From: Planctomycetota bacterium
GTDB lineage: Bacteria; Planctomycetota; GCA-002687715; DRQF01
Length of the DNA stretch: 5,959 nucleotides
Direction: 5' to 3'
Assembly (NCBI GenBank): GCA_024275615.1
Contig: JAJRYU010000795.1
Span: 1-5,959, forward strand
Made by a program: the position numbers and the translations under genes. The first letter of the stretch is position 1. Every line of letters starts with the position of its first letter. The notes beneath the pieces are model-generated. The model did not search any database and was not told the origin of the DNA. It worked only from the letters and a program-made list of their open reading frames with translations. Below, one piece after another: positions 1 to 5,959 of the stretch.

Positions 1-536
1 ACGAGAGTTCCCAAGTTGCGACTGTAGCTGAGATCGCCGACATCATCCAGATCCCAGCCTTCCTTTGCCGCCAGACAGATCTCTTGGTGGCAGCCGCCGA
101 GACCGGCCGTATTGTCAACGTCAAGAAAGGCCAATTCTTGTCGCCCCATGATATGAAGAACGTGGTGAGCAAAATCGAAGAAGCAGGCTCCGATAAAATA
201 ACTCTAACTGAGCGTGGCAATTCTTTCGGTTACAACACGCTGGTCAACGATTTTCGAGGTTTGCCCATCATGCGGCGCTTGGGTGTCCCGGTGATTTTTG
301 ACGCCACTCACAGTGTTCAGCAACCCGGTGGCCACGGAAGCCGCACAGGTGGCGACCGAACCATGGTCCCCTACTTGGCCAAGGCCGCCGTTGCCGTCGG
401 TGTCGATGGTCTTTTCTTCGAAGTCCACGAAACTCCTGAGTTGGCAAAGAGTGACGCTGACAACGCCCTCTTTTTGGACGACTTCGGACCCTTGATCAGA
501 AAACTGCTCGCCATCCGCGAAGTCGCTGCAGACTGA
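1..536 (+). CDS. kdsA: 3-deoxy-D-manno-octulosonate 8-phosphate synthase (KdsA), 3' part
   Basis: KdsA condenses phosphoenolpyruvate with D-arabinose 5-phosphate to give Kdo 8-phosphate, the first committed step towards the Kdo of the lipopolysaccharide inner core; it acts in the cytoplasm. The reading frame is open from base 3 and ends at TGA 534-536, giving 177 residues. The family is usually about 265-285 residues, so roughly the first 90-100 lie upstream of the window. Seen here are the family signatures IIQIPAFLCRQTDLL, VNVKKGQFLSP, LTERGNSFGYN and LPIMRR, then FDATHSVQQPGG and DGLFFEVHE. The residues that match metal or active-site positions in known KDO8P synthases are present: His at 309-311, Glu at 420-422 and Asp at 453-455. 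The N-terminal Cys or Asn that separates metal-dependent from metal-independent enzymes is outside the window. A TTG at 84 is inside the conserved core and is not the real start. The downstream glycosyltransferase begins 7 bp after the stop. Identification is firm. Confidence 0.97.
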   Translation, partial: ESSQVATVAEIADIIQIPAFLCRQTDLLVAAAETGRIVNVKKGQFLSPHDMKNVVSKIEEAGSDKITLTERGNSFGYNTLVNDFRGLPIMRRLGVPVIFDATHSVQQPGGHGSRTGGDRTMVPYLAKAAVAVGVDGLFFEVHETPELAKSDADNALFLDDFGPLIRKLLAIREVAAD

Positions 537-543
537 GCCTTTT

Positions 544-2301
544 ATGCACAAAGCCCAGATCACAGTGGGTTGCCTTTTTCTCCTGACCGTGGCTCTCGCG
601 TTTGGCACTGCTCAATCCTTGCCTCTTGTCATTGTCACAGGGAGTGTTCCGCTCTTTGCTTTCTTGTCGATCTTGTGGTGGCGGCAATCCGGTGACGAAA
701 GTAACAATCCGCATATTCGTTTCATGCTTCTCGCTGGAGCATTGGCTCACATAGTTTTCACCTGCGTTGCTGACCCCCTCTTCACTTCTGACGACATCAA
801 CCGTTATGTCTTTGAAGGCCATGTGGTTGTTGCCGGTGGCAACCCCTATCGGTTTTCTCCGGCGTCACCGATTTTTGATGACATGGTGGATTCAGAGTCG
901 CTGGGGCATTTGCGCCGAGGAATCAACAACGCCAGCATTGCGACCATTTATCCGCCCTTAGCCGAGTGTTTGTTCGGCATTGCGACGATGATATCGCCCG
1001 GTCCGAGAGGCTGGATGATTGTGACTTTGGCCTTTGACCTCTTGCTAATCTTCATGTTGCCCAAGCTCTTGAGTGCGCTCCAAAGAGACAAACGGTGGAG
1101 TGTCGTCTATGTATGGCACCCCGTCGTCCTCTTAGAAGGTCTGGGAGGTGGTCACGTCGATCTCGTGGCAGTCGCACTCTTGGTTTGCTCTTTGGTCTAC
1201 GCCAGTCACAACCGTCGTTTCGTGGCTTGGATTCTCTTTACACTTTCGGTCTTGACCAAGGTAGTTTCCCTCATTGTAGCCTTTTCCCTGCTGCGTAAAT
1301 CAGGGTGGCGAGGAGCGGTTTTTGGCGTACTTTTGGCAATAGCTGCAATTTCTTGGTGTTTCCGTCCCGGCACAATCGAACCCCAAGTCCAAACCGGCGT
1401 TTGGCAAGACCAGCAAAGAAACGAGGCGGAAACTTCTGCCATTGAATTCCAAGAAGGCGAGTCGATCTCTGGAGAAGCTCAGGACTCGCAGCTCCTTATC
1501 GCTTCTTCCGGGAAAGCCGCCGTCAGATTCGCTCTAAAATCCGAGAACGAACTGCGACCTGAACAAGTTCTTTATCACGAGGATTTGCAATTCGGTGGTC
1601 CAATGAGTTGGGACATGCTGCTTGGGCAATACTACGTTTGCGATCTCGGATCAACGTCACCAAGTGCTGAACTTCCCACCATACGATTCGATGGGCAAGG
1701 TCGATTTCTTGGCTCGTACACTGGCAAATACTGGATCGAAGATGAACACATCTTGGTCATGGCAAATTCGGGGCAAGAGCCTCTGCGTTTCCTCATGGCT
1801 CAGGATGGCCAATTTGCCATGCCCTACAACGAGGGCAACCGAACATTCTTACTCAAATTCGATGAAAAAGTCGGCATGGGGTTTCGCCACTACGGCAGCA
1901 GGTGGACAGCCAACGCGCCGTTATTTCGCTTGATCAAGAGTTGGATGCCTGGCGCAGACGTCTATGATGCCAAGAGGAAACTAGCTCAAAAGCTCGTCGC
2001 CGTGTTGTTGCTGCTTTTGGCTGCAGTCTTCGCTCTTCGCAAAGTGGCCCTTCCATGTGCCGCTTGTTGGCTCTTCTTTTGCCTTGGGGTTCTCGCTCCA
2101 GCCGTCTACCCCTGGTATCTGCTTTGGCTGATCCCCTTCGTCGGTTTCACCAAGAGTAAGGCGCCCTTGGTGCTCACCTATACTTGTTTGGCCATGCACT
2201 TGGGGCCGGACTGGGGGAACTCTGAGTACCTTGTCTATGCCCCCGTCGTTGCTGCTCTTGTTGCTGACGGTCTATTGTTCGCAAAAGGAAAGTTCTCGTG
2301 A
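544..2301 (+). CDS. GT-C-type polytopic membrane glycosyltransferase (GT87/mannosyltransferase-like) with a large soluble insert
   Basis: Probable inner-membrane enzyme of 585 residues that would move a sugar from a polyprenyl-phosphate donor to an acceptor on the periplasmic face; donor and acceptor are unknown. Hydrophobic segments lie at about 5-22, 26-46, 59-76, 154-176, 187-218, 225-248, 255-272, 480-498, 503-535 and 562-580. GT-C-like motifs appear in order: an acidic pair D83-D84 in SDDINRYVFEG followed by GGNPY (98-102), the first-loop arrangement expected to hold the catalytic acid; TIYPPLAE (134-141); VWHPVVLLEGLGGGHVD (190-206); GFRHYGSRWTAN (446-457); and YPWYLLWLIPF (522-532). 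Residues 280-442 are a hydrophilic block not expected between these membrane segments. The ATG at 544 is the first suitable start after kdsA; no Shine-Dalgarno is visible before it, so translation may be coupled to kdsA. Its position after kdsA suggests an envelope glycan target such as lipopolysaccharide, but that is inference. Fold class is fairly sure, exact family is not. Confidence 0.78.
   Translation: MHKAQITVGCLFLLTVALAFGTAQSLPLVIVTGSVPLFAFLSILWWRQSGDESNNPHIRFMLLAGALAHIVFTCVADPLFTSDDINRYVFEGHVVVAGGNPYRFSPASPIFDDMVDSESLGHLRRGINNASIATIYPPLAECLFGIATMISPGPRGWMIVTLAFDLLLIFMLPKLLSALQRDKRWSVVYVWHPVVLLEGLGGGHVDLVAVALLVCSLVYASHNRRFVAWILFTLSVLTKVVSLIVAFSLLRKSGWRGAVFGVLLAIAAISWCFRPGTIEPQVQTGVWQDQQRNEAETSAIEFQEGESISGEAQDSQLLIASSGKAAVRFALKSENELRPEQVLYHEDLQFGGPMSWDMLLGQYYVCDLGSTSPSAELPTIRFDGQGRFLGSYTGKYWIEDEHILVMANSGQEPLRFLMAQDGQFAMPYNEGNRTFLLKFDEKVGMGFRHYGSRWTANAPLFRLIKSWMPGADVYDAKRKLAQKLVAVLLLLLAAVFALRKVALPCAACWLFFCLGVLAPAVYPWYLLWLIPFVGFTKSKAPLVLTYTCLAMHLGPDWGNSEYLVYAPVVAALVADGLLFAKGKFS
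1381..1869 (+). other. Hydrophilic beta-rich insert within the glycosyltransferase (residues 280-442)
   Basis: This in-frame segment of about 163 residues separates the last hydrophobic helix of the N-terminal half (ending near residue 272) from the conserved GFRHYGSRW loop motif. It has no membrane segment, a Gln/Glu-rich start (about 287-312) and then alternating short hydrophobic and polar runs that suggest beta strands. Residues 360-397 contain a GQYY start, then IRFDGQGRFLGSYTGKYW. That spacing of D-G, G and G-x-W/Y recalls small beta-barrel or lipocalin-like domains, for example those ending GH43 arabinanases; the resemblance is from memory and weak. Because it flanks a loop that is periplasmic in GT-C enzymes, it probably faces the periplasm. 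It may bind a glycan or acceptor, but no function is shown by the sequence. Confidence 0.6.
2284..2289 (+). promoter_or_regulatory. Ribosome binding site for queA
   Basis: The sequence AAAGGA lies inside the last codons of the glycosyltransferase gene, 8 nt before the GTG start at 2298. It supports the GTG as the queA start even though that start overlaps the preceding stop codon (GTGA). Confidence 0.75.
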
Positions 2302-3371
2302 CCGATATCTCGCCTGAATTCACCCTTGATGACTACGATTTCGCTTTGCCTGATGAACTCATTGCCCAAGAACCAGCGGCAACGCGAGAAGGATCACGTC
2401 TGTTAGTCCTTGATCGCAAAAAACGTGGAATCGAGCACCGCCAATTTCCTGACCTCATGTCCTACCTTCGCCCCGGTGACCTGCTAGTCCTCAATACCAC
2501 AAAAGTCATTCCTGCACGTATCTTCGGCGAACGCCAACTGACCGGAGGCAAGGCAGAAGTCTTGTTGCTGTCGCCACAAGAAGATGGTTGGGATCTTCTT
2601 TTGAAAACACGCGGCAAACCCACTGTCGGCGAGAAACTCATTTTCGCTGACGGCAGGCTCACCGTCACTCTTGTTGAAAAAGGAGAACGTGGTCGCTGGC
2701 GCGGTCAGTTGGCCGCAGATGGCGACAACGATGCCTTTAGAGTCTTGGAAGAAGTTGGTTCCATGCCATTGCCTCCCTATATCAAGCGCATGGAATCTAG
2801 CGCAGCAACGAAAGCCATGGACAAAGAACGCTACCAAACCGTTTTTGCCCAGTCCCCGGGGGCAGTCGCTGCACCCACCGCGGGTCTTCATTTCACCAAA
2901 GATTTCTTGTCAGCACTGCAGCAAAATGGCGTCAAGACTTGCTCAGTGACACTGCATGTTGGCCTGGGCACTTTTCAGCCCATCGAAGTCGAAGATTTTC
3001 GCAATCACACAATGCACGCCGAGATCTTTGAAGTCAGCGAGAAAACGGCTCAACTTGTCAACCAAGCCCGACGTGACAAGGGACGGGTTGTCGCGGTAGG
3101 AACAACATCTCTCAGAAGCTTGGAGAGTGCTTGGGACGAAGAAACTCAAGGAGTACAAGCTCAGAGTGGCACAACCAGACTCTTCATCTATCCTCCCAAA
3201 CCAGTAAGATCTGTAGATTGCATGGTGACCAATTTCCACTTGCCTCGAAGTAGTCTCATGCTCTTGGTCTCAGCATTTGCTGGTAGGGAACGCATCATGG
3301 CTGCCTACGGGGAAGCGATTGAAAGGCAATACCGCTTTTTTTCCTACGGTGATGCAATGTTGCTGCTGTGA
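2298..3371 (+). CDS. queA: S-adenosylmethionine:tRNA ribosyltransferase-isomerase (QueA)
   Basis: QueA transfers and isomerises the ribosyl part of S-adenosylmethionine onto 7-aminomethyl-7-deazaguanine at the wobble position (base 34) of tRNAs with GUN anticodons. The product is epoxyqueuosine, the penultimate step of queuosine synthesis in the cytoplasm. The 357 residues match the usual full length of about 340-360. Family motifs run from end to end: DYDFALPDELIAQEP (12-26), LVLNTTKVIPAR (63-74), PTAGLHFT (193-200), HVGLGTFQP (220-228), TTSLRSLES (269-277), TNFHLPRSS (311-319) and the C-terminal YRFFSYGDAML. The GTG start overlaps the glycosyltransferase stop by 4 bp and has a good ribosome binding site, so translation is probably coupled. 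One oddity is YPPKPVRSVD (298-307), where most family members I recall have a PG followed by an aromatic residue. No other queuosine gene (tgt, queC-F, queG) is visible in the window. Confidence 0.97.
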   Translation: MTDISPEFTLDDYDFALPDELIAQEPAATREGSRLLVLDRKKRGIEHRQFPDLMSYLRPGDLLVLNTTKVIPARIFGERQLTGGKAEVLLLSPQEDGWDLLLKTRGKPTVGEKLIFADGRLTVTLVEKGERGRWRGQLAADGDNDAFRVLEEVGSMPLPPYIKRMESSAATKAMDKERYQTVFAQSPGAVAAPTAGLHFTKDFLSALQQNGVKTCSVTLHVGLGTFQPIEVEDFRNHTMHAEIFEVSEKTAQLVNQARRDKGRVVAVGTTSLRSLESAWDEETQGVQAQSGTTRLFIYPPKPVRSVDCMVTNFHLPRSSLMLLVSAFAGRERIMAAYGEAIERQYRFFSYGDAMLLL

Positions 3372-3383
3372 ATTAGAATTCGA

Positions 3384-3388
3384 AAGGA
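3384..3388 (+). promoter_or_regulatory. Ribosome binding site for ligA
   Basis: AAGGA lies in the 23-bp gap after queA, 6 nt before the GTG at 3395. It decides the ligA start, since that GTG places the conserved HAYYVLD motif at the usual distance from the N-terminus. Confidence 0.8.
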
Positions 3389-3394
3389 TCACTT

Positions 3395-5404
3395 GTGGAT
3401 CTGAAAGCCGAGGTCGAAGCACTCCGTCAGCGCTTGGAAGAGCTCAATCACGCCTACTACGTCCTAGATTCACCGAGGGCCTCCGACGGCGAATACGACG
3501 AACTATTTCGGCGTTTGGAACGCCTGGAGCATGAACACCCGGAGTTCGCCTCCCTGACGTCACCGACGCAAAAGGTCGGAGCTGCTCCCTTGAGTGCGTT
3601 CGCTTCGGTCAAGCATCGTGAACCCATGTTGTCATTGGCAAACGCCTTGAACGACGACGACATCCGTGATTTTCATGCGCGAATATTGAAGCTACTCGGT
3701 GACGACATGGACGTGGCCTATAGCTTTGAGCCCAAGATCGATGGCATCGGTTTAGGGCTCACCTACGAACATGGTGAATTGACTTTAGCCGCTACCCGTG
3801 GCGACGGCACAAAGGGCGAAGATATCACCGCGAATGCTCGAACGATCAGCAGCATTCCGCTACGCTTGAAGAATGAAGGCTACCCCATTCCAGACTTCAT
3901 CGAGATTCGCGGTGAGGTATTTACCACGACACACGCTTTCGAAGAATTCAATAGCAAGCGAACGGAGGAAGAAGGGCGTTATGCCAATCCTCGAAACTTC
4001 ACAGGAGGGTCTCTCCGGCAGTTGGATAGCCGCATCACGGCAGCTCGGCCCCTCGATGCCGTCTTTTACGCCTGCGGTGAAGCCAAAGGCCTCGAAGTCC
4101 GGAGCCAAGAAGAACTCATCCGGGCTTTTCAATCCTGGGGTCTCAAAGTGGCAACACCCTATTTCAAAATTATCGGCACAGTTGAAGGCCTAATTGCTGC
4201 CCACCACGAACTTGAAGATGCCCGGGATCAGGTCCCTTACGAAATCGATGGTACGGTCCTAAAAGTCAACGATTTCGAGCAACGGCAAATCCTTGGCTCC
4301 AGATCCCGCAATCCCAGATGGGCAATTGCTTGCAAATTCAAGTCAAGACAGGCTTCAACCACACTCCTTGATATCGAGATCAGTGTCGGTCGAACCGGGG
4401 CCCTGACTCCCGTCGCAGTTCTTGAGCCCGTTCCTCTGGGTGGTGTGACCGTGGGTTCAGCGTCTCTGCACAATGTTGATGAAATTGCGAGACTCGGCGT
4501 CAAAAAAGGTGACCGAGTCTTGGTCGAAAGAGCGGGTGATGTCATCCCCAAGGTTGTCAAAGTTCTGACAGAAGAACGCGATGGTAGCGAGATTGAGTTC
4601 CAAATGCCGAAAGAGTGCCCGGCCTGCGGAACACCTGTTGTCAAAGAAGCAGACGAAGTTGTTATGCGCTGCACCAACGCGTCTTGCCCAGCACAATTGC
4701 GAGGAACAGTAGCCCATTTCGTCTCCAAGAACGCCCTCGACATTGATGGTTTGGGCGAAAAGCTTGTTGCTCAACTAGTCGATGCTGGTTTGGTAAAGAG
4801 ACTTGACGACATCTTTCGACTCCAATACGACGACGTGGTGGCCCTGGAGCGTATGGGTAAGACATCCACAGAGAATCTGCTCACGGCCATAGATACGGCG
4901 AAGACCACAACTTTGCCTCGGGTTTTCTTCGGCTTGGGGATTCGCCATGTTGGGGAACATGTCGCTGAAGTTGTTGCCCAGTCCTTGGGGTCTTTGGGAG
5001 CTCTTCTTGACGCCACCGAAGATGACCTCGTTGCCATTCATGAAGTAGGCGAAAAAGCTGCGGAGTCCATCGTCGCTTTCGTCGCCAACGAGCAAAACAA
5101 ACTCGTCATCAAGGCACTCCTGGACCTTGGCCTCAATGCGACATGCGAAGCCCAATCCACCGGTGGTCCCCTCGCCGGAATGACCTTCGTGATCACGGGC
5201 ACACTGCCCACTCTGAGTCGCAAGGATGCGGAAAACCTGATCAAGAAACACGGCGGCAAACCGGTCTCTTCGGTGAGCAAGAAGACTTCCTTTTTGCTAG
5301 CAGGAGAAAAAGCGGGCTCAAAACTCAAGAAAGCCGAATCGCTCGGAGTAGAAATCATCGATGAGTCTCAGATCTACTCCATGGTAGGAGACGCACCCCA
5401 ATGA
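3395..5404 (+). CDS. ligA: NAD+-dependent DNA ligase (LigA)
   Basis: LigA seals nicks in duplex DNA during replication and repair, using NAD+ to adenylate itself. The 669 residues match the full length of the family (E. coli 671), and all domains appear in order. Domain Ia (about 1-70) has HAYYVLDSPRASDGEYD (19-35), the NMN-binding region. The nucleotidyltransferase domain (about 71-317) has nucleophile Lys114 in EPKIDG, then EIRGEVF (170-176), Arg200 in NPRN, Lys290 in EIDGTVLK and Lys314 in CKF. The OB fold (about 318-400) includes VGRTGALTPVA. The zinc finger uses Cys408, Cys411, Cys426 and Cys431. Helix-hairpin-helix repeats span about 435-585, including GLGIRHVGEHVAE, and a BRCT domain runs from about 590 to the end. 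Some motif neighbours vary: KIDGIG instead of the common KxDGxA, NFTGGSLRQ, and ACKFKS rather than AYKF. No catalytic residue is missing, so the enzyme should be active. It starts 23 bp after queA and is likely in the same transcript. Confidence 0.98.
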   Translation: MDLKAEVEALRQRLEELNHAYYVLDSPRASDGEYDELFRRLERLEHEHPEFASLTSPTQKVGAAPLSAFASVKHREPMLSLANALNDDDIRDFHARILKLLGDDMDVAYSFEPKIDGIGLGLTYEHGELTLAATRGDGTKGEDITANARTISSIPLRLKNEGYPIPDFIEIRGEVFTTTHAFEEFNSKRTEEEGRYANPRNFTGGSLRQLDSRITAARPLDAVFYACGEAKGLEVRSQEELIRAFQSWGLKVATPYFKIIGTVEGLIAAHHELEDARDQVPYEIDGTVLKVNDFEQRQILGSRSRNPRWAIACKFKSRQASTTLLDIEISVGRTGALTPVAVLEPVPLGGVTVGSASLHNVDEIARLGVKKGDRVLVERAGDVIPKVVKVLTEERDGSEIEFQMPKECPACGTPVVKEADEVVMRCTNASCPAQLRGTVAHFVSKNALDIDGLGEKLVAQLVDAGLVKRLDDIFRLQYDDVVALERMGKTSTENLLTAIDTAKTTTLPRVFFGLGIRHVGEHVAEVVAQSLGSLGALLDATEDDLVAIHEVGEKAAESIVAFVANEQNKLVIKALLDLGLNATCEAQSTGGPLAGMTFVITGTLPTLSRKDAENLIKKHGGKPVSSVSKKTSFLLAGEKAGSKLKKAESLGVEIIDESQIYSMVGDAPQ

Positions 5405-5421
5405 ACAGGATGGCGTTGTGA
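5401..5421 (+). other. Possible six-codon leader ORF bridging ligA and the sensor gene
   Basis: An ATG at 5401 overlaps the ligA stop as ATGA and opens a six-codon frame (MNRMAL) that ends at TGA 5419-5421. The last base of that stop is the first base of the sensor gene's ATG. Such an arrangement could pass ribosomes from ligA to the next gene, but a frame this short can easily arise by chance and no product is implied. Confidence 0.2.
5407..5410 (+). promoter_or_regulatory. Weak ribosome binding site for the PAS sensor gene
   Basis: AGGA lies 10 nt before the ATG at 5421 and 7 nt before an in-frame GTG at 5418. The spacing slightly favours the GTG, so the start is ambiguous by one codon; either choice leaves the protein essentially unchanged. 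Confidence 0.45.
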
Positions 5422-5959
5422 TGACCAAATTCGTTTCGATCGCAATCAGCGCCGCAACATGGTTTGTCTTGTGGCAGCTCTATCGGCGCCTCAACGCCGA
5501 GGGACGCAGGATGATTGTTGGATTGCTGGCGCTTGGCACGGCAATCGGATTGGCGTGTTTGGCCACCGCTTGGAACAATAGCGCTTCCTTCATGACATGG
5601 ATTTTGGTGGGATTCGTCGTCCTACTCGCTCTTCTTTGCCGTCTCTTGGGGAATCTCTCGGTTCAACGCGACGTCCTGCGTGAACGCATCCAAAACTTGT
5701 CTAAGAATCTCGAAAACTTGGACGACAGCGCGACGTCAAAAATTGCCTCCGGCGAGTCTCGATTCCGCGATCTTGCCGCTGTCGTTCCTGTCGGCATCTT
5801 CGAAACCGACGTCGATCACAATTTGGTCTACGTCAACAAGCTCATGGGGGAGATGACCGGCTTAGGTGCCCAACGAACGCGCAAGGAAGGGTTCAGAAAG
5901 GCCGTCCACCCAAAAGACAGTGACCGCGTCCTCGCAGCATGGGACAAGTCGCTCAAAGC
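5421..5959 (+). CDS. Membrane-anchored PAS-domain sensor protein, 5' part
   Basis: The first 179 residues of a gene that runs off the end of the window. Three hydrophobic segments are seen at about 4-21, 31-50 and 57-77. The loops between them are short, so there is no large periplasmic sensing domain and any membrane-level signal would have to be read by the helices. A charged, probably helical or coiled-coil linker follows at about 82-112. A PAS domain then begins: SRFRDLAAVVPVGIFETD (113-130), LVYVNKLMGEMTGL (135-148) and the VHPKDSDRV (162-170) typical of the PAS_3 type, with W174 downstream. This layout is known from sensor histidine kinases, diguanylate cyclases and phosphodiesterases, and the output domain lies downstream. 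The signal is unknown, and PAS domains of this kind often bind small ligands or act in dimer signalling. It starts 16 bp after ligA, on the same strand, so it may share the transcript. PAS assignment is firm; the output type cannot be told. Confidence 0.85.
   Translation, partial: MTKFVSIAISAATWFVLWQLYRRLNAEGRRMIVGLLALGTAIGLACLATAWNNSASFMTWILVGFVVLLALLCRLLGNLSVQRDVLRERIQNLSKNLENLDDSATSKIASGESRFRDLAAVVPVGIFETDVDHNLVYVNKLMGEMTGLGAQRTRKEGFRKAVHPKDSDRVLAAWDKSLK

Noticed and set aside
84..536. Separate small gene starting with TTG at 84
   Set aside because: The same frame is open back to base 3 and encodes conserved KdsA sequence (IIQIPAFLCRQTDLL) before the TTG, so this is an internal codon of kdsA.
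204..608. 134-codon open frame on the - strand across the end of kdsA
   Set aside because: It is antisense to clearly conserved kdsA sequence and to the start of the glycosyltransferase gene, with no motif of its own.
1622..1933. 103-codon + strand frame inside the soluble insert; considered as a frameshifted or inserted gene
   Set aside because: The main frame continues without a stop from 544 to 2301 and resumes conserved motifs after the insert, so the alternate frame is not needed and shows no recognisable protein.
3372..3394. Terminator or promoter between queA and ligA
   Set aside because: The 23-bp gap is too short for a full promoter and shows no hairpin with a T-run; only the ligA ribosome binding site is visible.
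4237..4743. 168-codon open frame on the - strand, antisense to ligA
   Set aside because: It lies entirely within a highly conserved part of ligA (OB fold and zinc finger), its translation shows no recognisable motif, and it has no supporting context; it is a shadow of the ligA coding frame.
4775..5251. 158-codon open frame on the - strand within ligA
   Set aside because: It is opposite the helix-hairpin-helix region of ligA, overlaps other spurious antisense frames, and has no family-like motifs.

Overview
The window reads as a compact stretch of chromosome from a Gram-negative bacterium. It carries kdsA, which makes the Kdo sugar of the lipopolysaccharide core, and an NAD+-dependent DNA ligase, which is the bacterial type. 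Base composition looks close to 50% G+C by eye. The phylum cannot be fixed from this sequence. No tRNA, rRNA, CRISPR array, insertion sequence, phage gene or terminator hairpin was found.

All five genes lie on the + strand with almost no space between them: the 3' two-thirds of kdsA (1-536), a GT-C-type polytopic glycosyltransferase-like gene (544-2301), queA (2298-3371), ligA (3395-5404) and the 5' part of a membrane-anchored PAS sensor gene (5421-5959). The gaps are 7 bp, a 4-bp overlap, 23 bp and 16 bp, so co-transcription is likely. queA and ligA start with GTG behind clear Shine-Dalgarno sequences. The glycosyltransferase gene has no visible ribosome binding site. No stretch of more than 300 bases lacks a gene.

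kdsA and the glycosyltransferase plausibly both serve the cell envelope. queA (queuosine tRNA modification) and ligA (DNA replication and repair) are housekeeping genes with no metabolic link to it. The sensor's output domain lies beyond the window.

The least ordinary item is in the glycosyltransferase. A hydrophilic, probably beta-rich block of about 160 residues interrupts the membrane protein just before a conserved loop motif. Part of it faintly resembles small beta-barrel domains found at the end of glycan-degrading enzymes. Everything else is mostly standard, with a few motif variants in LigA, QueA and KdsA. I see no clear case for a wholly new multi-gene system here.
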